Positions 19,114-27,779 of a stretch of DNA of 64,000 bases are shown here, piece by piece. Every line of letters starts with the position of its first letter. The stretch's first letter is position 1. Made by a program: the position numbers and the translations under genes. The notes beneath the pieces were generated by a model, which saw only the letters and a program-made list of their open reading frames with translations, was not told where the DNA came from and made no database searches. The DNA is taken from assembly GCA_016789785.1 (NCBI GenBank), contig JAEUQE010000007.1, forward strand, positions 28,970 through 92,969, read 5' to 3'. Source of the DNA: Bryobacterales bacterium (lineage in GTDB: Bacteria > Acidobacteriota > Terriglobia > Bryobacterales > Bryobacteraceae).

Positions 19114-19301
19114 TCCCCCTGGGACGGCTTGGCCTTTTGCGGCGGGTTGATCCGCTCGCTGTAGGCCGCGCCCTTGGTTTGCGCCGCCCGGATCAGCTTC
19201 GGAATCGAATCGAGCTTGTACACGATCACCAATAGCTCGGTTGCGATTAGAAGCAACGTCAGGGCCAGCAGAATATTGAAAAACAGTTCAATCGCTCTCA
19301 T
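19101..19301 (-). CDS. Small single-pass membrane protein
   Basis: 66 aa with one N-terminal transmembrane helix (IELFFNILLALTLLLIATELLVIVY) and a basic cytoplasmic tail. It overlaps the upstream HTH gene by 4 bases (ATGA) and the downstream gene by 13 bases, so it is translated as part of the coupling-protein operon. Family unknown. Confidence 0.6.
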   Translation of the reverse strand: MRAIELFFNILLALTLLLIATELLVIVYKLDSIPKLIRAAQTKGAAYSERINPPQKAKPSQGDWRR

Positions 19302-19609
19302 AACCGGTGCGCCTCAATCCATTTGTCGAGGGCCACCCGGTCGAACCGAACCGAGCGGCCCCGCTGAATAACCACGCCATGTTCGCGGAACGCGCCACGC
19401 GCCCGCAGATGCCACAAAGCTTGTTTGGTGATGCCCAGGTACCGCGCGGCTTCCTCCGCCGTGAGGCAGCGCTGGTTCTGGAATACGGCGGAGGCTTTGA
19501 CCGCGCCCCCGCCGTTGCCGTTTACGCCGTCGCCCGGCGCAAGGTGTTGCCGCAGGTGCGAGGCTATGGCGGCCGCCATTTTTCCAATGTTCTTTTCATC
19601 GATCCACAT
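19298..19609 (-). CDS. Excisionase-type MerR-like HTH protein
   Basis: 103 aa. The C-terminal half is a helix_turn_helix_17 domain: CLTAEEAARYLGITKQALWH, LRARGAF, a basic wing and WIEAHRL. This fold is typical of excisionases and small plasmid regulators. The N-terminal 45 residues are Gly- and Ala-rich. It could act in element excision or in operon control. The stop overlaps the next gene's start by ATGA. Confidence 0.72.
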   Translation of the reverse strand: MWIDEKNIGKMAAAIASHLRQHLAPGDGVNGNGGGAVKASAVFQNQRCLTAEEAARYLGITKQALWHLRARGAFREHGVVIQRGRSVRFDRVALDKWIEAHRL

Positions 19610-19613
19610 GCCT

Positions 19614-19757
19614 CTACTCCCCGAAGAAAATCCGCCGCAGGAGCAACGCGAACGCCGCGATGGCCGCCCGGATTGCCGTCATGATCAGTGCCGCGCCGAA
19701 CGCCGTGCAGGCGATCCACGCCACCAGTGTGAGCAGTGCGACGAAGGGGTCATTCAT
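19614..19757 (-). CDS. Very small hydrophobic protein (47 aa)
   Basis: From the ATG at 19757 the frame encodes 47 aa, mostly two hydrophobic stretches (FVALLTLVAWIACTAFGAAL and IRAAIAAFALLL) with an RR pair near the C-terminus. AAGGAGG lies upstream within the end of the preceding gene, which stops at 19761. The tight packing between 19761 and 19609 and the strong ribosome-binding site support a real gene. Function unknown. Confidence 0.6.
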   Translation of the reverse strand: MNDPFVALLTLVAWIACTAFGAALIMTAIRAAIAAFALLLRRIFFGE

Positions 19758-19760
19758 ACG

Positions 19761-19940
19761 CTAGCGGGAACCTCCTTCCTCCTCGAAGCGCTTGCGCATC
19801 ACGTCGATCAACGGGCTGTTGGTGCGAATCTCACGCGTGCTGTCGGCTCGCGGCACATACGTGTACGAGTCGCCGCCGTATTGACCGTGACCGGTGTTCA
19901 CGTCCGAACCACCGGGTTGCTTATTGGTTTCGTTTGTCAT
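19761..19940 (-). CDS. Small hydrophilic protein (59 aa)
   Basis: From the ATG at 19940, 59 aa. The N-terminus is Gly/Asn/Gln-rich and low in complexity (NKQPGGSDVNTGHGQYGGDS), the C-terminus charged (IDVMRKRFEEEGGSR). AAGGAGA precedes the start with 9-10 bases spacing. It follows the coupling-ATPase gene by 48 bases. I do not recognise it. Confidence 0.55.
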   Translation of the reverse strand: MTNETNKQPGGSDVNTGHGQYGGDSYTYVPRADSTREIRTNSPLIDVMRKRFEEEGGSR

Positions 19941-19988
19941 TGCTGCAATGTCTCCTTTGAAGTGAATTGGGAATTCGAAAAAACCGTC

Positions 19989-21668
19989 CTAAACCAGGCG
20001 CACAATGTTCTCGGGTGGAAAAAGGCCGCGCCACACCTTTTGGCCCGTTGAGATCGACTGATCGAAGAACACCTCGTAGCACCGGACGCCGTGCGGCCCC
20101 AGTGTCCGCACATAAGCGCCAACCAGCATCCCCGCCGCGCTGGTGCCGCGCCGAAGCCGCTGGAAACTTTCCTGCGCAACCAGCGGCTCGCGCTGCTGGC
20201 TGTAGCTCACGCTGTAGTTTTCAACCGTGCCCGGCACCGACCAAAACGAATCAGCGGGCTTGCCGCTGGCTCCCGCGCGCATCACCCACTGCTCGCCGAA
20301 ATCAGACGACGAGAACCGCAGACTTTCGTCGTCGGACTGACAGCCGTACAGGCGGGTGTTGATGGTGGATAAGAGGGCCAGCATCTTGGCGCGACCCGTT
20401 TCGCCCGAACCGCACTCGGCGAAGAGTGAGTTGAGCGATTGAGTGGAAAGATACAACGACCCCCGCGCCTGACGACAAATCGACGTGAAGAGGTAGTCGT
20501 GGCTGGAGACGAACTGATGAGCTTCCGGCACCAGAATGCACACCGGCCTCAGGTCATCGCCCGTCACGCCAGGCTTGAGCCGATCCAGGACAGCCATTTG
20601 CGTGGCCATCTTCCAAAGCACAAACGCGGCACGCGATCCGCTGCCGTAGGACAGCGGCACGTCGATGCACACAATCGCCCCGTCCAGAATGGCCTGCGGC
20701 GTAATGACCGACGGCCCCAGGAAGAGACGGCTCAGCGGCGGGTGCGTCAGCGCGTTCCACGCTACCGTGCTGGTCACCACGATGCTGCTGCGAGTCCGGT
20801 CTTGCACCGAAACCATTTCGATCATCAAAAACTCAACGTCGCGCCGGAGTTCGTCGAGTTGGCCGTCGGGACAGTTTTCAAGCGCCTTCTCGCACATCTC
20901 CCGGCAGAACGTTTTCGTGGTTTGCGCTTCGTAAGGCGTTTGCGGAATGGTGTTGATGATTCGCAGGCACACATCCGCGTCGATTCGGCCCACGGCATGA
21001 AAGCTCACGTGCATTACCGCCGCGTTGAGCTGATCCGCCTTATCCTCGAAGAACTGGTTTTCGTTGCCGCTTGAGGTCAGCCGCCCCCGGCCACTGACCT
21101 CGCGCATTTCGCGCAGCATATCCACGGCTTGGTTGATTTGCGCTTCTCCGCCGCTACGGCGCACCACCCAATCCAGGAAATTGAACACATGCCTGCCGTC
21201 CGCGCGAATGCGGATGACATCGCCCGACCGGCCCGCTATCGCGGCCCACCGTTCGATGTCGTCGGCGGCATCCCCCTTGGCCGATGCGGCCAAAATGCCG
21301 TAGCCTTTGGCCATCATGGCGATGCAGAGGGTGGCGTCGATGGCGCTCGTCTTGCCGCCTCCTGTCCCCGACAGGGTCAGGATGGACTCGCAACTTTGAG
21401 CAACTGTGTAGAGACCCTCCTTTCCTCGCTCAAAGCGCAGGAGCGGCGTTGAGCCGGTTGCGAATTGCTTGGGGTTTTCGGAAGGCCCATCACGGGCCGC
21501 CCGATGGGATGAATGGAGTATGAGTGGGTTGATCATGCCGCACAAGAGAGCGGCGGCCAAACCGACCGCCCAAAATGTGAGTGTTGCGGTGCCTCCGCTT
21601 GTGGGAAGCACCCGTTGACTGGACTGGGCACATCGAATCAACGGTTGAAACCAGATCAAGCAAGCCAC
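19989..21668 (-). CDS. Type IV coupling protein-like ATPase (VirD4/TraG/TraD family)
   Basis: 559 aa from a GTG at 21668; this start keeps an N-terminal transmembrane helix (LTFWAVGLAAALLCGMINPL), expected for a coupling protein, whereas the ATG at 21536 would remove it. Walker A is LSGTGGGKTSAID near residue 100 and a Walker B-like strand is AILDGAIVCIDVPL. TraG/TraD-like context follows: LVPEAHQFVSSHDYLF, ICRQARGSLYLSTQSLNSLF. Such ATPases sit at the inner membrane and feed relaxase-DNA complexes to a secretion channel. The partner relaxase is at 40228. No channel genes are visible, so transfer must borrow one. Confidence 0.8.
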   Translation of the reverse strand: MACLIWFQPLIRCAQSSQRVLPTSGGTATLTFWAVGLAAALLCGMINPLILHSSHRAARDGPSENPKQFATGSTPLLRFERGKEGLYTVAQSCESILTLSGTGGGKTSAIDATLCIAMMAKGYGILAASAKGDAADDIERWAAIAGRSGDVIRIRADGRHVFNFLDWVVRRSGGEAQINQAVDMLREMREVSGRGRLTSSGNENQFFEDKADQLNAAVMHVSFHAVGRIDADVCLRIINTIPQTPYEAQTTKTFCREMCEKALENCPDGQLDELRRDVEFLMIEMVSVQDRTRSSIVVTSTVAWNALTHPPLSRLFLGPSVITPQAILDGAIVCIDVPLSYGSGSRAAFVLWKMATQMAVLDRLKPGVTGDDLRPVCILVPEAHQFVSSHDYLFTSICRQARGSLYLSTQSLNSLFAECGSGETGRAKMLALLSTINTRLYGCQSDDESLRFSSSDFGEQWVMRAGASGKPADSFWSVPGTVENYSVSYSQQREPLVAQESFQRLRRGTSAAGMLVGAYVRTLGPHGVRCYEVFFDQSISTGQKVWRGLFPPENIVRLV

Positions 21669-21798
21669 CGAGCGGCCCTCCTGGACAAACAGCGATTAAA
21701 TTATAAATATCATACCTCAATGAAAATTGCAAGACCATTGCTGTTTGATGCCGATGATTGCTACCGTGTAGTGGGAGGCGCGCAAAGCAAGGTCAACG

Positions 21799-22821
21799 AT
21801 GGTCAAGCACCCTCATCCGTCGGCCAGCACTGCCAGCCTTGAAACCATCTACCTCTTCGTTCGCTTCGCCGAGGAGATGGCCGGCCCATCTATAAGAGCC
21901 GACGCCATGGCGTACGCCCAGTCAGCTTTTGGCAATTCGCTTGGCAACACGGCAATGGCGAGCAAGGCACTCGAGGAAGACGCAGCACTCGGGCAAACAG
22001 GTGTTGCGACCGAGGGCTCAAAAAGTCCTGCCAGCTCCGTCAGGGCATCATTGCCTTCCGACACTGCGGCCATCCGAAATCTCGCCACGGCCTGGATTGT
22101 CTTGAGGGAGTCGACTCCTGATAATCACGCCCTTCCACCCGATACCCCCCTAAACTTGGTCGTTCCAAGTGCCCATGTGAGAGAGTTTTCGGAGTTCGAC
22201 GAATTCCTCCGCCGCAATCTACTCTCGCTTCTGGAAGCCCTTTCGCTGTATAGTTCTGCGCTTGCAGTGAGCACACTCAAAGCCAAGCGAATCATCACAG
22301 TCGAAGGTCACAGGTTCTATCCCGTGACGCTTGCAGCAGAGTGCGCTCAAGTGACCGAAGCGCGGATGAAACTCTGGGTACAGAGAGCCGTGGCCTTTGA
22401 TGGGGCGAAGATCAAGTCCTACGAGTCGCCCATCACACGCGACCTCTACATTGAAGAAGATTCAGTGAACCGCCTTGCGAAGCGATTCGTGAAAGTTCCC
22501 AACGGTGAGCACGCCGCCGACGTTGTCATTGGGGCGACAGATGATCAAAGCGGCTACATTCACGTTTCGGAGGCCGCCCGCCTGGTTGGCATCAAACAGC
22601 CCGCCTTCTGGAAATGGGCGAGTAGAGGCGAAGTCCCCTCACTGCAAAAGTCGCTTTCGATCGTGAAGTGTCCCATCTCCGACCACATGTATGTGCTGGA
22701 GCGCGAAGTGCACGAACTGGCATCCATTCGCAAAACAGTAGGGCTGAAGCATAGCGCCGTCCGTCCCTCGCCTTCGTCAGCCGCTCGACGAAAAGCCCCA
22801 CCAACGCGCCGGGAGCGTTAG
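21799..22821 (+). CDS. Hypothetical protein with two HTH-like modules
   Basis: 340 aa. The N-terminal 150 residues are helical without a known motif. The C-terminal half holds two segments that look like MerR/HTH_17 DNA-binding modules: YPVTLAAECAQVTEARMKLW and, near residue 255, YIHVSEAARLVGIKQPAFWK plus a WASRGEVPSL wing. The C-terminus is very basic (ARRKAPPTRRER). It is divergent from the coupling-protein operon across a strikingly AT-rich spacer (about 21690-21730), probably the promoter region, so it may regulate that operon. Its last codons lie inside the 160-base direct repeat. Confidence 0.55.
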   Translation: MVKHPHPSASTASLETIYLFVRFAEEMAGPSIRADAMAYAQSAFGNSLGNTAMASKALEEDAALGQTGVATEGSKSPASSVRASLPSDTAAIRNLATAWIVLRESTPDNHALPPDTPLNLVVPSAHVREFSEFDEFLRRNLLSLLEALSLYSSALAVSTLKAKRIITVEGHRFYPVTLAAECAQVTEARMKLWVQRAVAFDGAKIKSYESPITRDLYIEEDSVNRLAKRFVKVPNGEHAADVVIGATDDQSGYIHVSEAARLVGIKQPAFWKWASRGEVPSLQKSLSIVKCPISDHMYVLEREVHELASIRKTVGLKHSAVRPSPSSAARRKAPPTRRER

Positions 22822-22961
22822 TACTGTTTTCGTTGCATGAACGCCTTTCTTCATTGACGCCCCCGTTGACGAATTTCAGTCCTCCCCATGCGGTTTCTTG
22901 CACCCGCGCGCGTTCGCGTCCAGAGGAGACGATGTGTAACTTCCTATCTTTGAGCGATTTA
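22802..22961. repeat. 160-base imperfect direct repeat, copy 1
   Basis: This stretch matches 29095-29254 over its whole length; I estimate well over 80 percent identity by eye. The best conserved part is 22876-22912 (CTCCCCATGCGGTTTCTTGC and onward). Each copy holds two TTGAC elements 11-12 bases apart (22854, 22866). The similarity ends at GATTTA, beyond which this copy joins a truncated integrase gene. It flanks cassette 1. Confidence 0.75.
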
Positions 22962-23436
22962 CACGTTCGCCCGTGTGGGAGCCGTCATCACGATGAAGGT
23001 GGAAGATTACTTCATCCAAGGGCGCCGGGGATGGGTGCGTCTCCATGAGAAAGGCGGCAAGCGTCACGAGGTGCCAGCCAATCACAACCTCGACGAGTAT
23101 CTGGAACGCTACATCGAGGCCGCAGGCCTTGGCCCGGAGCTGAAGTCTCCCCTCTTTCGGACGGCTGCCGGCAGAACCGGCAGCCTCACGGCGAAGCCGA
23201 TGGCGCAGGCCGACGTGTACCGGATGATTCGGCGCAGAGCGAGAGAGGCCGGGATCAAGACGAAGATCGGCTGCCACACGTTCCGCGCTACCGGAATCAC
23301 AGCCTATTTGAAAAACGGCGGCAAGCTGGAGACCGCCCAGCGGATCGCCGCCCACGAATCTTCACGCACGACCGGGCTTTACGACCGGAGGGACGACGAC
23401 ATCAGTTTGGACGAGGTCGAGAGGATTGTGATTTAA
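22960..23436 (+). pseudogene. Tyrosine recombinase C-terminal fragment
   Basis: Only the last 155 or so residues of a roughly 330-aa integrase remain. The catalytic Arg region is present as FARVGAVITMKVEDY at the very edge, followed by WVRLHEKGGKRHEVPANHN (Lys region), CHTFRATGITAYLKNG (HxxR), AAHESSRTTGLYDRR (His and the Tyr nucleophile). The N-terminal core-binding domain is gone; the sequence switches abruptly at 22961 to the direct repeat. Its TAA overlaps the oppositely oriented stop of the cohesin gene (shared TTAA at 23433-23436). Confidence 0.85.
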
Positions 23437-24005
23437 CCGCGCTTGCGAAAGCGCACAATAGCGCAAAGTCCAAGAGCCAGCAGCGGCCAGTAGACAGGCT
23501 CGGGAACGACTATTGACTGGCCCACATTGATGGAACCATCTGTGATCGTTGCCGCAATCGCCGCGCCATCGGCGTCTCCCAGCGAGTTGAGGTTAATCGT
23601 GACGGGACTGACTCCAGATGCGAGCGTGTCAAAAGTAAGGGTTGCCAAAACAAACGCCGGGGCCTGAAGATCATTCAAGTCCGAAACGGTGTCCAGCGAC
23701 AGCTCAAAAAGATTGACCGACCCGAAGCCGAGCGTAGCCGATTGGATGCTCCCCAACCCCAAGATATCGAGTTGGCTTCCGAATACCGCGCCGCTGAAGC
23801 TGAGGATTGCCGGATCGAACAGGATGTCGAAATCGAAGACCCCCACGGACGGCGCGACGCCGTTACCCAAGCCCGTTAGGTTTACTGTAAACACTGCTTG
23901 ATTGCCAAGCGTTACCAGTTGTGAGCCGGGATTGATAGAGATAGTTGCGGCTTGAGTCCACACCGCTAGAGTTAGAAAAACGAGGGCAGCACGTAGGTTC
24001 CTCAT
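23433..24005 (-). CDS. Cohesin-domain protein with PEP-CTERM anchor (cassette 1)
   Basis: 190 aa from the ATG at 24005, which overlaps the dockerin gene's TGA as ATGA. A signal peptide (MRNLRAALVFLTLAVWTQA) is followed by a cohesin-like beta-sandwich: VTLGNQAVFTVNLTGLG, VGVFDFDILFDPAILSFSG, LFELSLDTV and ATLTFDTLASGVSPVTINL. The C-terminus is a PEP-CTERM sorting signal: VPEP near residue 167, a hydrophobic helix, and RFRKRG. It should be processed by an exosortase (not in the window) and displayed on the envelope, where the cohesin could bind the neighbouring dockerin. It is nearly identical to the product at 48774. Confidence 0.85.
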   Translation of the reverse strand: MRNLRAALVFLTLAVWTQAATISINPGSQLVTLGNQAVFTVNLTGLGNGVAPSVGVFDFDILFDPAILSFSGAVFGSQLDILGLGSIQSATLGFGSVNLFELSLDTVSDLNDLQAPAFVLATLTFDTLASGVSPVTINLNSLGDADGAAIAATITDGSINVGQSIVVPEPVYWPLLALGLCAIVRFRKRG

Positions 24006-24826
24006 TGGGAACACCTTGCCTTGGTGCATAGCGTCGTCATGATCCGCACATCGAGAGCATCGATCTTACCGTCGCGGTTCAGGTCGCGAGCATCATTCGG
24101 ACATGCAGCTTGATGATTAAGAAACAACTGAATCACGCCTATATCATCGCTATTTATTTGACCATCCCCGGTCAGATCGCCGCGAACTAACTCTGGAACT
24201 GTCGCTGATACATTCATTTGCAATATGCTGTTGTCAGGATTCTGATACCGCAGTCGTATCGTGGTGCTCCCGGAGCTAAACGCTGTAGCGCTATCGAAAC
24301 TATTTGTGCGAACAATATTTGGGTCATCGGATATCACCGACAGGCGGGTTGACTTCCCAATGTCTGCTATTCGACCATCAGAAAACAACCCACGCACACG
24401 CAGTCCCAGCGTGTCCCCAACATACAAAAAGTCAATGTGACTGTTGATCGATATCAACCGCGAACATACAAGTGGAGATTCAATATCTACTTGGAGTGGT
24501 CTAGACTGTACTGTGCGGTCATCGCTTCGAACGCCAATTGCAGTGATTTGATATAGTCCAAGTCTCCGTGAATCGAGGGTCAGATCAAACTCATATGGAG
24601 GCGACGTACGTGGTGAAGAAATAGATCCATCTTCTCCCCTGACCAGTATCGACTTAAATGCACCTGCCGTGGATGAAACAGTGATACGAACCGTTTGTGC
24701 TGGATAGAATTGGTCGCCATCGCGTGGAGCTGATATAGCTAGATACTCTGGGTTCTGTGCAAGTAAATTAATGCAGCAGAGTAGTGCAGCGGCAACGATG
24801 CAAGTAGTGAGGTGCTTTGTCGTCAT
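24002..24826 (-). CDS. Secreted dockerin-domain protein with Ig-like domains (cassette 1)
   Basis: 274 aa with a signal peptide (MTTKHLTTCIVAAALLCCINLLAQ). Two beta-sandwich regions follow: residues about 28-115 (ISAPRDGDQFYPAQTVRITV, an Ig-like fold) and about 115-205 (a BIG2-like region ending SSGSTTIRLRYQ). The C-terminus is a type I dockerin: GDLTGDGQINSDDIGVIQLF and ARDLNRDGKIDALDVRIMTT give two calcium-binding F-hand loops (Asp-x-Asn/Thr-x-Asp-Gly). It ends in a pair of cysteines. The start overlaps the lipase stop by ATGA. It probably docks onto the cohesin protein encoded next. Confidence 0.85.
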   Translation of the reverse strand: MTTKHLTTCIVAAALLCCINLLAQNPEYLAISAPRDGDQFYPAQTVRITVSSTAGAFKSILVRGEDGSISSPRTSPPYEFDLTLDSRRLGLYQITAIGVRSDDRTVQSRPLQVDIESPLVCSRLISINSHIDFLYVGDTLGLRVRGLFSDGRIADIGKSTRLSVISDDPNIVRTNSFDSATAFSSGSTTIRLRYQNPDNSILQMNVSATVPELVRGDLTGDGQINSDDIGVIQLFLNHQAACPNDARDLNRDGKIDALDVRIMTTLCTKARCSQ

Positions 24827-26853
24827 GGAAGGATGTCCGCAAATAATCCACTCAACTTCAAGGATGAATGGAGCAACGTGAGTACACGTTCAGGAACACC
24901 AGTTGGTGGCGCCGCTACGATCTGGCCCCCAACAATGATCCGCCCCAGCACGTCCGGGCCAAGTGTATACAGCTTGGGATCAACCGCATGAATCAGGCCG
25001 CGCAGCCTGCTTGCTGTACGTACTCCATCGAGTACGAGGGGATCAAACGATCCAAAAGCGGCGGCATTGGTGAATCCTAGAAGTAAAGCCTGTTGGCTGA
25101 CATCTGCCACAATCAAATCACTATCACCAGCGAACAGTTCTCGAAAACCTCTTTCCGGGAGAACACTGGGGCAGAAAGTTCCCAGACTTAAGAACGCGCG
25201 CACATTAGCCTCCGCCGTTGTAGTCTGTTGAGGTGATGCAATCCCGACGATTACATGAGTCTTTATCGGAACTAATCGCTGTCGAAGAACAGAGCCGATC
25301 ATCAGACTGCCGACGCTCAAATCGCGCACGCCGTCCCCAACTGTAGAGCCGTCCCAACCTAGGAGTACTTGACAGATATCGTTGGATGCAGAGAGTCGAT
25401 TAGCTAATTGGCTACCTAGGTGAGGGCTGGCTATTGTAATGAGCTTGTGAATTGTTCCAGATTTATAGTTAGAGGACTTTAGAAAGTCGCTTTGAATAGA
25501 CAATGTGCGTGCGATTAACCCTCCCATCGAATGAGCTATGATGTCGAGTTGAGCGACCGCAATGGCTGGTCTACCGGGTACCACCGTTAAGGCACCTGTG
25601 CGATACGAATGAAGGCACCGGGCTACCTGCCCAGATACGATCACGGCGTTCATCCTGAAGCCAGCGGAATTAGTACCCCGATAATCCGCCGCACATACTG
25701 TAAATGGAGTATTAGAATCTAGCCCCAGGACAGTTTCTCTCAGGGGGGGAAAAAAGTCCCAAGCGTTGGAATTGCCCCACAGTCCATGAACTAAGATCAC
25801 AGGGGGTCTAACGATAGTAATGGCGTGATAGAGCGTCTGTGGAGGTGGTGGGGAAGCCCCGAACCACTTACGAGTGATTTTGATATAGAGTGTTCGACTG
25901 GGTGAGGAATCCGCAAGACCGAAATCGTATGGTGCCCGAAACACAGCGATAGCCATCGGGCCGCCTTGTTGGTCTGTGAAGACTCCCTGTAAAGGCAGGG
26001 TGAAGATGCCTGGCCCTGCGAATAGCCCGTCAAGCGGGGTGTCGTGAGCTCCCAAAGCACCGTGCCCCTGCCCTCCATTGGGAACGGGCTGAAATGATGA
26101 ATCAACCAGTTGGACATCGGCCTGCCCTCCTCCGGCGGCGCAAACGGGAATAGCGACGATGATTCTTGCGACTCCGTCTGCCGCAACTCCTTGGACGCGC
26201 CTGCCTGAAAGAACGTTCTTCAGTTGGTTTAAATCCGTGGTCAGCCCCGTTGGGCCTGTTCCAGTGGCCAGAGACGTAAAGGCGGGGTCGAGAAGAGACA
26301 CCTGCCGGTTATCTGTTCCATAGAACAACCCACAGCCACCGACATTCACCGTGATACTGCCACTTCCACCAGTGGCAAAGCATCCCTGAGGGGTGCAAGT
26401 AGGTGCTTCTGAGACGCCGAACGACAACGCATTGCTCCGGCCAGCCTGCACTTGGATGTCAAATTCGCCGGTGTCAAAAGTGAGTGTCTGGGTTTGGCCG
26501 TCGACTGTCCAAGCGAGGCCAACCTGTACACCGCCGGAGCGCGTCACCGAGACATGTAAAGTTTCCGACCGCAGCAAAGTGGTTCCGTCGATGCGCTGTA
26601 GCACTCCGGCGAGCGCAAACCCAGATCCCGTACTGACACTTCCGGTCACTGTCGAACTAAATGAGACACTGAGGCGCTCGGCTGACTCGGTGGAAGAGTA
26701 GGAGCAGGAATAGTTGGCTATGCCGGAGCATGTGCCAGTGGCGTTGCTGGGGCCGCTCGTGTTGTAAAAAACATACGCACTCGGCTGAGCCCGTAGCGAT
26801 TGTATGCCGAGCAACACGATGGTCACGGCCAGCAGCAAGTGACGTCGCGTCAT
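24823..26853 (-). CDS. Secreted alpha/beta-hydrolase lipase/esterase (cassette 1)
   Basis: 676 aa. The signal peptide is MTRRHLLLAVTIVLLGIQSLRA. The N-terminal 330 residues are beta-rich and unassigned, with paired cysteines and a GVAADGVARIIVAIPVC segment shared with the paralogue at 50201. The hydrolase begins near residue 345: oxyanion-region VILVHGLWGNSNAWDFF, nucleophile elbow DIIAHSMGGLIART (Ser about 442), later GDSDLIVAD and LIHAVDPKLY as candidate Asp and His regions. It fits triacylglycerol-lipase or PGAP1-like hydrolases. It has no dockerin of its own, so any link to the complex would go through its neighbours. It overlaps both flanking genes by ATGA. The region looks AT-richer than the backbone. 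Confidence 0.83.
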   Translation of the reverse strand: MTRRHLLLAVTIVLLGIQSLRAQPSAYVFYNTSGPSNATGTCSGIANYSCSYSSTESAERLSVSFSSTVTGSVSTGSGFALAGVLQRIDGTTLLRSETLHVSVTRSGGVQVGLAWTVDGQTQTLTFDTGEFDIQVQAGRSNALSFGVSEAPTCTPQGCFATGGSGSITVNVGGCGLFYGTDNRQVSLLDPAFTSLATGTGPTGLTTDLNQLKNVLSGRRVQGVAADGVARIIVAIPVCAAGGGQADVQLVDSSFQPVPNGGQGHGALGAHDTPLDGLFAGPGIFTLPLQGVFTDQQGGPMAIAVFRAPYDFGLADSSPSRTLYIKITRKWFGASPPPPQTLYHAITIVRPPVILVHGLWGNSNAWDFFPPLRETVLGLDSNTPFTVCAADYRGTNSAGFRMNAVIVSGQVARCLHSYRTGALTVVPGRPAIAVAQLDIIAHSMGGLIARTLSIQSDFLKSSNYKSGTIHKLITIASPHLGSQLANRLSASNDICQVLLGWDGSTVGDGVRDLSVGSLMIGSVLRQRLVPIKTHVIVGIASPQQTTTAEANVRAFLSLGTFCPSVLPERGFRELFAGDSDLIVADVSQQALLLGFTNAAAFGSFDPLVLDGVRTASRLRGLIHAVDPKLYTLGPDVLGRIIVGGQIVAAPPTGVPERVLTLLHSSLKLSGLFADILP

Positions 26854-27725
26854 TTAGGGGAGCCCTCCAATCGAGAACGTTTCTGCGCGGCGACCTCGGT
26901 GGTCGCAGCGTTCGACATGCCGTGTTCAAACGCCAGCACACAGCCTTGGTAAGAACTGGCCTTGGCCGGATTGTGCATGAACTCCCAGATGGTGGGAACC
27001 AGCGTGTTGCCCTGCCCCGCCCAATCCTTCACCTTGACCACGCAGGGCGGTGGAGTGGTCAATTCGGTTTCCGTCGTATCCGCGAGGCCATCGGCGCGAA
27101 ACGCAGCGGGCCTGACCGTCGCCGGGCATGGCGCCTGGCGAAGCGTGGCTTTGGCATGAAACGGATTCTCGCGCCACAACTCTACGCCTTCCTTCTTGAG
27201 GTGGCGATGAACCCCCACGGCGTGATCCTTGAACACCACCTCGTAGCGGCCCGTGTTCAGATCGAACGTTCCCTGCGCCTGATGCTCGGCGGATTCGGCG
27301 TCGCCGTCGCGTACCGTGTGGGTTCTGGTGTAGGTCAGAACGCCTTGCGCAGACAACATCCAACGCTCCACATCGGTGATACCTCGGCGTCGTGTCGCCG
27401 TTGCCGGAGGAACCTGGTACGGAGCCATGTAGCACCGCCTGCCGCCGTTGGGAGTGGATTGGCAATAGTGTTGCGGTAGTCGGCTTTTGCGCATCGGCTC
27501 CCAGCCCGAGGATGTCTTGCGAACAATGCCCAGCGACAACGGCGCGAAATGGATGACGTCACCCCAGCCGTCGTTGTCGAACCGCACATCGCTGTCTTTC
27601 CACCGTTCGATGAAGCGACTGTATTCACGGACAAGTTGTGTGGAGGACAAGTCGTAGCATTGGCCGGAAGCAAACCGCGAACACACGAGGAGGGCGAGAA
27701 CGAGAGGCCGACGAAAGAGCGTCAA
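26850..27725 (-). CDS. Cysteine-containing secreted protein, GQCYDLS family (cassette 1)
   Basis: 291 aa from the TTG at 27725, chosen because GGAGG lies 8 bases upstream and it yields a signal peptide (MTLFRRPLVLALLVCSRFASG) of the same length as the paralogue's; the frame also opens at a TTG at 27752. The mature protein starts with QCYDLSSTQLVREYSRFIERW. Several cysteines recur in the paralogue (HYCQS...RCYM, APCPA, QGCVLAFE). Conserved blocks are SLGIVRKTSSGWEP, WMLSAQGVLTYTR and TFDLNTGRYEV. I know no domain for it. It has its own upstream motif at 27753 and overlaps the lipase start by ATGA. Confidence 0.7.
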   Translation of the reverse strand: MTLFRRPLVLALLVCSRFASGQCYDLSSTQLVREYSRFIERWKDSDVRFDNDGWGDVIHFAPLSLGIVRKTSSGWEPMRKSRLPQHYCQSTPNGGRRCYMAPYQVPPATATRRRGITDVERWMLSAQGVLTYTRTHTVRDGDAESAEHQAQGTFDLNTGRYEVVFKDHAVGVHRHLKKEGVELWRENPFHAKATLRQAPCPATVRPAAFRADGLADTTETELTTPPPCVVKVKDWAGQGNTLVPTIWEFMHNPAKASSYQGCVLAFEHGMSNAATTEVAAQKRSRLEGSPK

Positions 27726-27752
27726 TGCAGCCACCTCCAAAATGCGGTTCAA

Positions 27753-27770
27753 CCATACTTACAAATGTGG
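27753..27770 (-). promoter_or_regulatory. Candidate PadR operator/promoter motif, site B
   Basis: On the minus strand CCACATTTGTAAGTATGG, 28 bases upstream of the TTG start at 27725. It matches CCATTTTTGTAGACTAAGG before padR 1 (28952-28970) and CCACTTTTGTAGGCTATAG before the paralogous gene (53289-53307). It could be a PadR operator or an extended -10 promoter. Confidence 0.45.
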
Positions 27771-27779
27771 CATCGGAAA

